From: Actinomycetota bacterium
GTDB taxonomy: Bacteria > Actinomycetota > Thermoleophilia > Gaiellales > Gaiellaceae
Length of the DNA stretch: 9,084 bases
NCBI GenBank assembly: GCA_016870235.1
Contig: VGCB01000070.1
Span: 1-9,084, forward strand
Direction of reading: 5' to 3'
Shown here in pieces: positions 6,144 through 9,084 of this stretch. The notes beneath the pieces were generated by a model. The model saw only the letters and a program-made list of their open reading frames with translations. It made no database searches and was not told where the DNA came from. A program made the position numbers and the translations under genes. Position 1 is the first letter of the stretch. Every line of letters begins with the position of its first letter.

Positions 6144-7319
6144 TCAACGGCGCCGATGCCGGTCCATCGACTTCCAGCCGAGCGCGTCGTCGGCGATGAG
6201 GACGCGCTGGATGTTCGCGGATCCCTCCCCGGTCTGGTACAGCTTGGCGTAGTTGAGGTAGATCGAGATCGGGAGCTCGTCGGCGAACGCGTAGCCGCCG
6301 AAGATCTCGGCCGCCGCCTGGGCGGCGCGGTTGCAGACCTCGCCGGCGTAGTACTTGGCGATCGTGCTCTCCCGGGTCGGCACCATCCCCTCGTCGTAGA
6401 GGACGGCGGCGTGATTGACGAGGTGGCGGGCGGCGGCGACCTCGCACACCATGTCCGCGAGCTGGTGCTTGATCATCTGGAAGCCGCCGATCTTCTGCCC
6501 GAACGCCTCGCGCATGTCGCCGTACTCGACGGAGGCGTCGAGGCAGGCCTGCGCGAGCCCGAGCGACCGCGCGGCGACGGTCAGCCGGCCGTAGTCCATC
6601 GCGTTCATCGCCACCTTGAAGCCTTCGCCCTCCGCCCCGAGGAGCTGCGACGCGGGCACGCGGACGTCGTCGAACGAGAGCGCGTTCGTGGGCATCAGCC
6701 GTCCGAGGACGCGGCAGGGGACGCGCTGGACGCCGAACCCGGGGGTCGACGTCTCGACGACGAAGGCGGAGACGCCGCGGTGCCCGGCCTCCGGGTCGGT
6801 CTTCGCGTAGACGATGCCGACGTCGGCGACGTCGGCGTTCGTGATCCACATCTTCGAGCCGTTGATCACGTAGTCGTCGCCGTCGCGAACCGCGGTCGTC
6901 CGCATCGCGCCGAGGAAGTCGGTGCCGCCGCCCGGCTCGGACATGCCGTTGTAGCCGAGGAGCTCGCCGGCGACGAGGCCCGGGACGAAGCGCTGCGCGA
7001 GCTCCGGCGCGCCCCACTTGGCAAGCATCAGCGGCACGGTCGCCGCCTGCAGGTTCATCCCGGCCGTGATCGGCGGGTACGCCCACGCGAGCCACTCGGA
7101 GACGACCGCGAGGGCGCGGTAGCCCATGCCCGTGCCGCCGAGCTCCTCGGGGACGATGCAGCCGAAGAAGCCGAGCTCGCCCATCTGCCGGTAGAGCGCG
7201 CGCGGGAACGCGCCCTCCTCCTCGAGCTCGAGGATGCGCGGGCGGATCTCCCGGCGGGCGAATTCCTGCACGAGCTCCCGGAGCGCGGCGAGCTCGGGCG
7301 TGAGAAGATCGGTCGGCAC
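6144..7319 (-). CDS. Acyl-CoA dehydrogenase
   Basis: This encodes a 391-residue flavoprotein of usual family length that introduces an alpha,beta double bond into an acyl-CoA and passes electrons to electron-transfer flavoprotein. The helical N-terminal domain (about 8-120) includes VPEELGGTGMGYR. The beta domain has the FAD/substrate motif MSEPGGGTD (126-134) and the WITNA segment (158-162). The C-terminal helical domain includes YGDMREAFGQKIGGFQMIKHQLADM and GGYAFADELP. The catalytic base should be Glu365 in LYQTGEGSANIQR, which aligns with the YEGTSEIQR segment of medium- and short-chain enzymes; here the Tyr before Glu is Gly and the Thr after it is Ser. The start is GTG at 7319 with AGGAGG (7329-7324) 4 nt upstream. 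It is divergent from the CoA-transferase genes across 71 bp, so a shared pathway and shared control are likely. Chain length or substrate cannot be read from the sequence. Confidence 0.94.
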   Translation of the reverse strand: MPTDLLTPELAALRELVQEFARREIRPRILELEEEGAFPRALYRQMGELGFFGCIVPEELGGTGMGYRALAVVSEWLAWAYPPITAGMNLQAATVPLMLAKWGAPELAQRFVPGLVAGELLGYNGMSEPGGGTDFLGAMRTTAVRDGDDYVINGSKMWITNADVADVGIVYAKTDPEAGHRGVSAFVVETSTPGFGVQRVPCRVLGRLMPTNALSFDDVRVPASQLLGAEGEGFKVAMNAMDYGRLTVAARSLGLAQACLDASVEYGDMREAFGQKIGGFQMIKHQLADMVCEVAAARHLVNHAAVLYDEGMVPTRESTIAKYYAGEVCNRAAQAAAEIFGGYAFADELPISIYLNYAKLYQTGEGSANIQRVLIADDALGWKSMDRHRRR

Positions 7320-7341
7320 GCGTCCTCCTGACAGCCGGAAA

Positions 7342-7351
7342 GAGTCGACTC
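7342..7351. promoter_or_regulatory. Candidate operator between divergent acyl-CoA dehydrogenase and CoA-transferase genes
   Basis: The 71-bp divergent gap contains one perfect 10-bp palindrome, GAGTCGACTC. Its position is where a TetR- or GntR-type repressor could control both directions, as is common for acyl-CoA catabolism genes. No regulator gene is adjacent and no clear -35/-10 pair stands out, so the role is inferred from position and symmetry only. Confidence 0.3.
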
Positions 7352-7390
7352 ATGCGCAGACTATCGGGACGCGTCGGGGCCCTCTGAGCG

Positions 7391-8296
7391 ATGCGGAGGT
7401 CGAAGCTCGCGACGATGGAGGAGGTGGTCGCGCTCGTCGAGCCGGGCTCGACGCTCGCGTTCGGCGGGGCCGTGCACGCGAACCGCCCGGCCGCGTTCGT
7501 GCGCGCGCTGATCCGCCGGGGAACGGGTGAGCTCGTGCTCAACGCGTCGCCGGGGTCGGGGTGGGACGTCGACCTCCTCGTCGGCTGCGGACGGGTCGGG
7601 AAGACGGTGCTGCCGATGGTGACGATGGCCGAGCACGGGCTCGCGCCCTGCTTCCGCGGCGCTGCCGAGGCAGGCGAGATCGAGACCGCGTACATCGACA
7701 CGATGAGCGTCGTCGCCGCCTATCTCGCCGGTGCCTACGGGCATCCGTTCCATTTCATCCGCGGGCTCGAGGGCACGGACATCGTCGACGACCCGGAGTT
7801 CTACGACGTGCTGACCGACTCGTCTGGCGGCAGGCACCGCGCGGTGCGGGCGATGACGCCCGACGTCGGGGTGCTCCACGTCGAGGAGGCGGACGAGTTC
7901 GGCAACGTCCGGCATGCGCGCGGCCGCGTCCTCGACGTCATGCTCGCGCGGGCCGCGAAGCGGACGGTCGTGCAGGCCGAGCGGATCGTCTCGAACGCCG
8001 AGGTGCGCCGCGACCCGATCCGGACGACGATCGCCGCGCAGTACGTCCATGCCGTCGTCGAGACCCCCTTCGGCGCGCACCCGACGGCGTGCGCCGAGTA
8101 CCAGACCGACGACGACCATCTCCGCGCCTACGCGCAGGCGGCGGAGGCACGGCGGCGCGGCGAGCCCGAGGCGTACGACGCATACCTGCAGCAGTACGTC
8201 CTCGGGCCGCGCGACGAGAGCGGGTACCGCGAGGCGATCGGCGGCGCCGAGACCGAGCGGCGGCTCAGGGAGGCGATGCGTGGATCCCACGGTTGA
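7391..8296 (+). CDS. CoA-transferase subunit A (glutaconate CoA-transferase type)
   Basis: This encodes 301 residues, close to the usual length of the alpha subunit of family I CoA-transferases, which move CoA between carboxylic acids as heteromers with a beta subunit. Family-like features are the N-terminal helix and glycine turn (EVVALVEPGSTLAFGG, 11-26), the central AEHGLAPCFRGAAEAGEIE (80-98) then AYLAGAYGHPFHFIRGLEGTDIV (110-132), the strand VGVLHVEEADEFGNV (159-173), and the C-terminal block PFGAHPTACAEYQTDDDHL (226-244), as in GctA-like proteins. The catalytic Glu of this group is on subunit B. ATG 7391 is used because it keeps the expected N-terminus; the upstream Shine-Dalgarno is weak, and an ATG at 7415 is an alternative. 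It overlaps subunit B by 17 nt, implying translational coupling. A ring-opening hydrolase of the IpdA type is a distant alternative. Substrate unknown. Confidence 0.88.
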   Translation: MRRSKLATMEEVVALVEPGSTLAFGGAVHANRPAAFVRALIRRGTGELVLNASPGSGWDVDLLVGCGRVGKTVLPMVTMAEHGLAPCFRGAAEAGEIETAYIDTMSVVAAYLAGAYGHPFHFIRGLEGTDIVDDPEFYDVLTDSSGGRHRAVRAMTPDVGVLHVEEADEFGNVRHARGRVLDVMLARAAKRTVVQAERIVSNAEVRRDPIRTTIAAQYVHAVVETPFGAHPTACAEYQTDDDHLRAYAQAAEARRRGEPEAYDAYLQQYVLGPRDESGYREAIGGAETERRLREAMRGSHG

Positions 8297-9044
8297 CGGG
8301 CCCACGGTCGACGAGCTGCGCGCGGTGTTCCTCGCCCGCGACTTCGCCGACGGCGAGATCGGCTCGTGCGGCCTCGTGGCGACGATCCCGCTCGCGGCGA
8401 TGCGCCTCGCGCAGCTCACCCACGCACCGAACCTTCAGCTTGCGATGGAGGGGGCCGCAAACCCCAGCCCGCGCTACCTGTTCGAGGTTCCCGTCGACCC
8501 CGAGGCGCACCGGGAGGGCGAGGCGATCCTCGACCTGTACGACCTGTTCGTCAACTCGGAGCGGGGGATCGACTTCTGGTTCATGAGCGGGATCCAGATC
8601 GACCGGCTCGGGAACCTCAACGTCCACAAGATCGGCGGCACCCGCGAGCGGCCCGGGTTCCGCGGCCCGGGGATCGGCAACACGAGCGTGGCGATGACGT
8701 CGAAGCGCTGGTACGCGTACCCGGGGAGCCACACGCCGCGGGTCTTCGTCGAGAAGGTCGACTTCGTGACGACGCTCGGGAGCGGCTGCCGCGCGATCCC
8801 GGGCTACGGCGAGGGCTGCCGCTACGTGCTCTCGAACCTCGCGATCCTCGACTTCGAGGAGATGACCGGAGCGATGCGGCTCAGGCACGTGATGCCGGGA
8901 GTGACGGTCGAGCAGGTGCAGGCGGCGACCGGGTTCGCGCTCCTCCTCCATGACGAGGTCACCGAGGTGCCCGCGCCGACCGCGCAGGAGCTCCGACTCC
9001 TGCGCGAGGTCGTCGACCCGCGCGGCGCCCTACGCCGCCGCTGA
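8280..9044 (+). CDS. CoA-transferase subunit B (glutaconate CoA-transferase type)
   Basis: This encodes 254 residues, typical of the beta subunit of family I CoA-transferases (GctB/IpdB-like). Features include the opening GEIGSCGLVATIPLAAMRLA (25-44), LAMEGAANPSPR with Glu57 in the position expected for the catalytic glutamate that forms the glutamyl-CoA thioester (by analogy with Glu54 of glutaconate CoA-transferase beta), SGIQIDRLGNLNV (103-115), the glycine-rich GFRGPGIGNTSVA (126-138), and VEKVDFVTTLGSG (157-169). The start is the GTG at 8280, inside the end of subunit A, because GGGAGG at 8268-8273 lies 6 nt upstream and the protein aligns from there; the frame stays open further upstream, but that stretch only shadows subunit A. 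Retention of a Glu here favours true transferase activity over the IpdAB hydrolase-type reaction. With the divergent dehydrogenase it probably serves one acid-degradation route. Confidence 0.87.
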   Translation: MDPTVDGPTVDELRAVFLARDFADGEIGSCGLVATIPLAAMRLAQLTHAPNLQLAMEGAANPSPRYLFEVPVDPEAHREGEAILDLYDLFVNSERGIDFWFMSGIQIDRLGNLNVHKIGGTRERPGFRGPGIGNTSVAMTSKRWYAYPGSHTPRVFVEKVDFVTTLGSGCRAIPGYGEGCRYVLSNLAILDFEEMTGAMRLRHVMPGVTVEQVQAATGFALLLHDEVTEVPAPTAQELRLLREVVDPRGALRRR

Positions 9045-9084
9045 CCCGGCTCAGCCCGCTGCGTCCGCCGAGGCGGCGATCGCG

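Noticed and set aside
6156..7331. Plus-strand 391-codon open frame opposite the acyl-CoA dehydrogenase
   Set aside because: It is the antisense of a well-supported gene; its translation is Arg/Asp/Val-rich low-complexity sequence with no recognisable domain.
9045..9084. Possible 3' end of a convergent minus-strand gene with stop at 9051-9053
   Set aside because: Only ten codons (AIAASADAAG) are visible, too few to tell from noise; the last 40 bases hold nothing else I can support.

Overview
The window is about 9 kb of very GC-rich bacterial DNA with strong G/C bias at third codon positions and frequent GTG starts. The gene families (NDP-forming acyl-CoA ligase, SDR, acyl-CoA dehydrogenase, family I CoA-transferase) and an S8 protease with a Trp-containing pentapeptide tail suggest a high-GC actinobacterium, perhaps of the Thermoleophilia (Gaiellales/Solirubrobacterales). 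That placement is inference; no rRNA or other marker gene is present.

Layout from left to right: (1) the N-terminal 494 residues of an ADP-forming acyl-CoA synthetase on the minus strand, running off the left edge. (2) A 265-bp divergent intergenic region with two copies of a palindromic element centred on GGGGACTGTCCCC. (3) A plus-strand pair: an SDR oxidoreductase and a TIM-barrel sugar phosphate isomerase/epimerase-like protein. (4) A secreted subtilisin-like protease (plus strand) ending in 14 pentapeptide repeats, followed by a strong hairpin. (5) A convergent minus-strand gene for a small secreted protein, probably NTF2-like. (6) About 400 bp without a clear gene, packed with palindromes: a tandem array of three large stem-loops with a period near 79 bp, then a REPIN-like inverted pair of small hairpins. 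(7) A minus-strand acyl-CoA dehydrogenase. (8) Divergent from it, the two overlapping genes of a glutaconate-type CoA-transferase.

The acyl-CoA ligase, dehydrogenase and CoA-transferase fit catabolism of organic acids through CoA thioesters: activation or CoA exchange, then alpha,beta-dehydrogenation. The SDR and isomerase pair could oxidise and isomerise a sugar, polyol or hydroxyacid. No substrate can be assigned from sequence alone. The protease and the small secreted protein look unrelated to this metabolism.

The least ordinary signals are the repeats: the co-varying tandem hairpin array, which appears to supply the start codon and first residues of the small secreted protein; the inverted hairpin pair beside it; the GGGGACTGTCCCC doublet; and the Trp-repeat tail of the protease. 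I see no phage, CRISPR, toxin-antitoxin or defence system.
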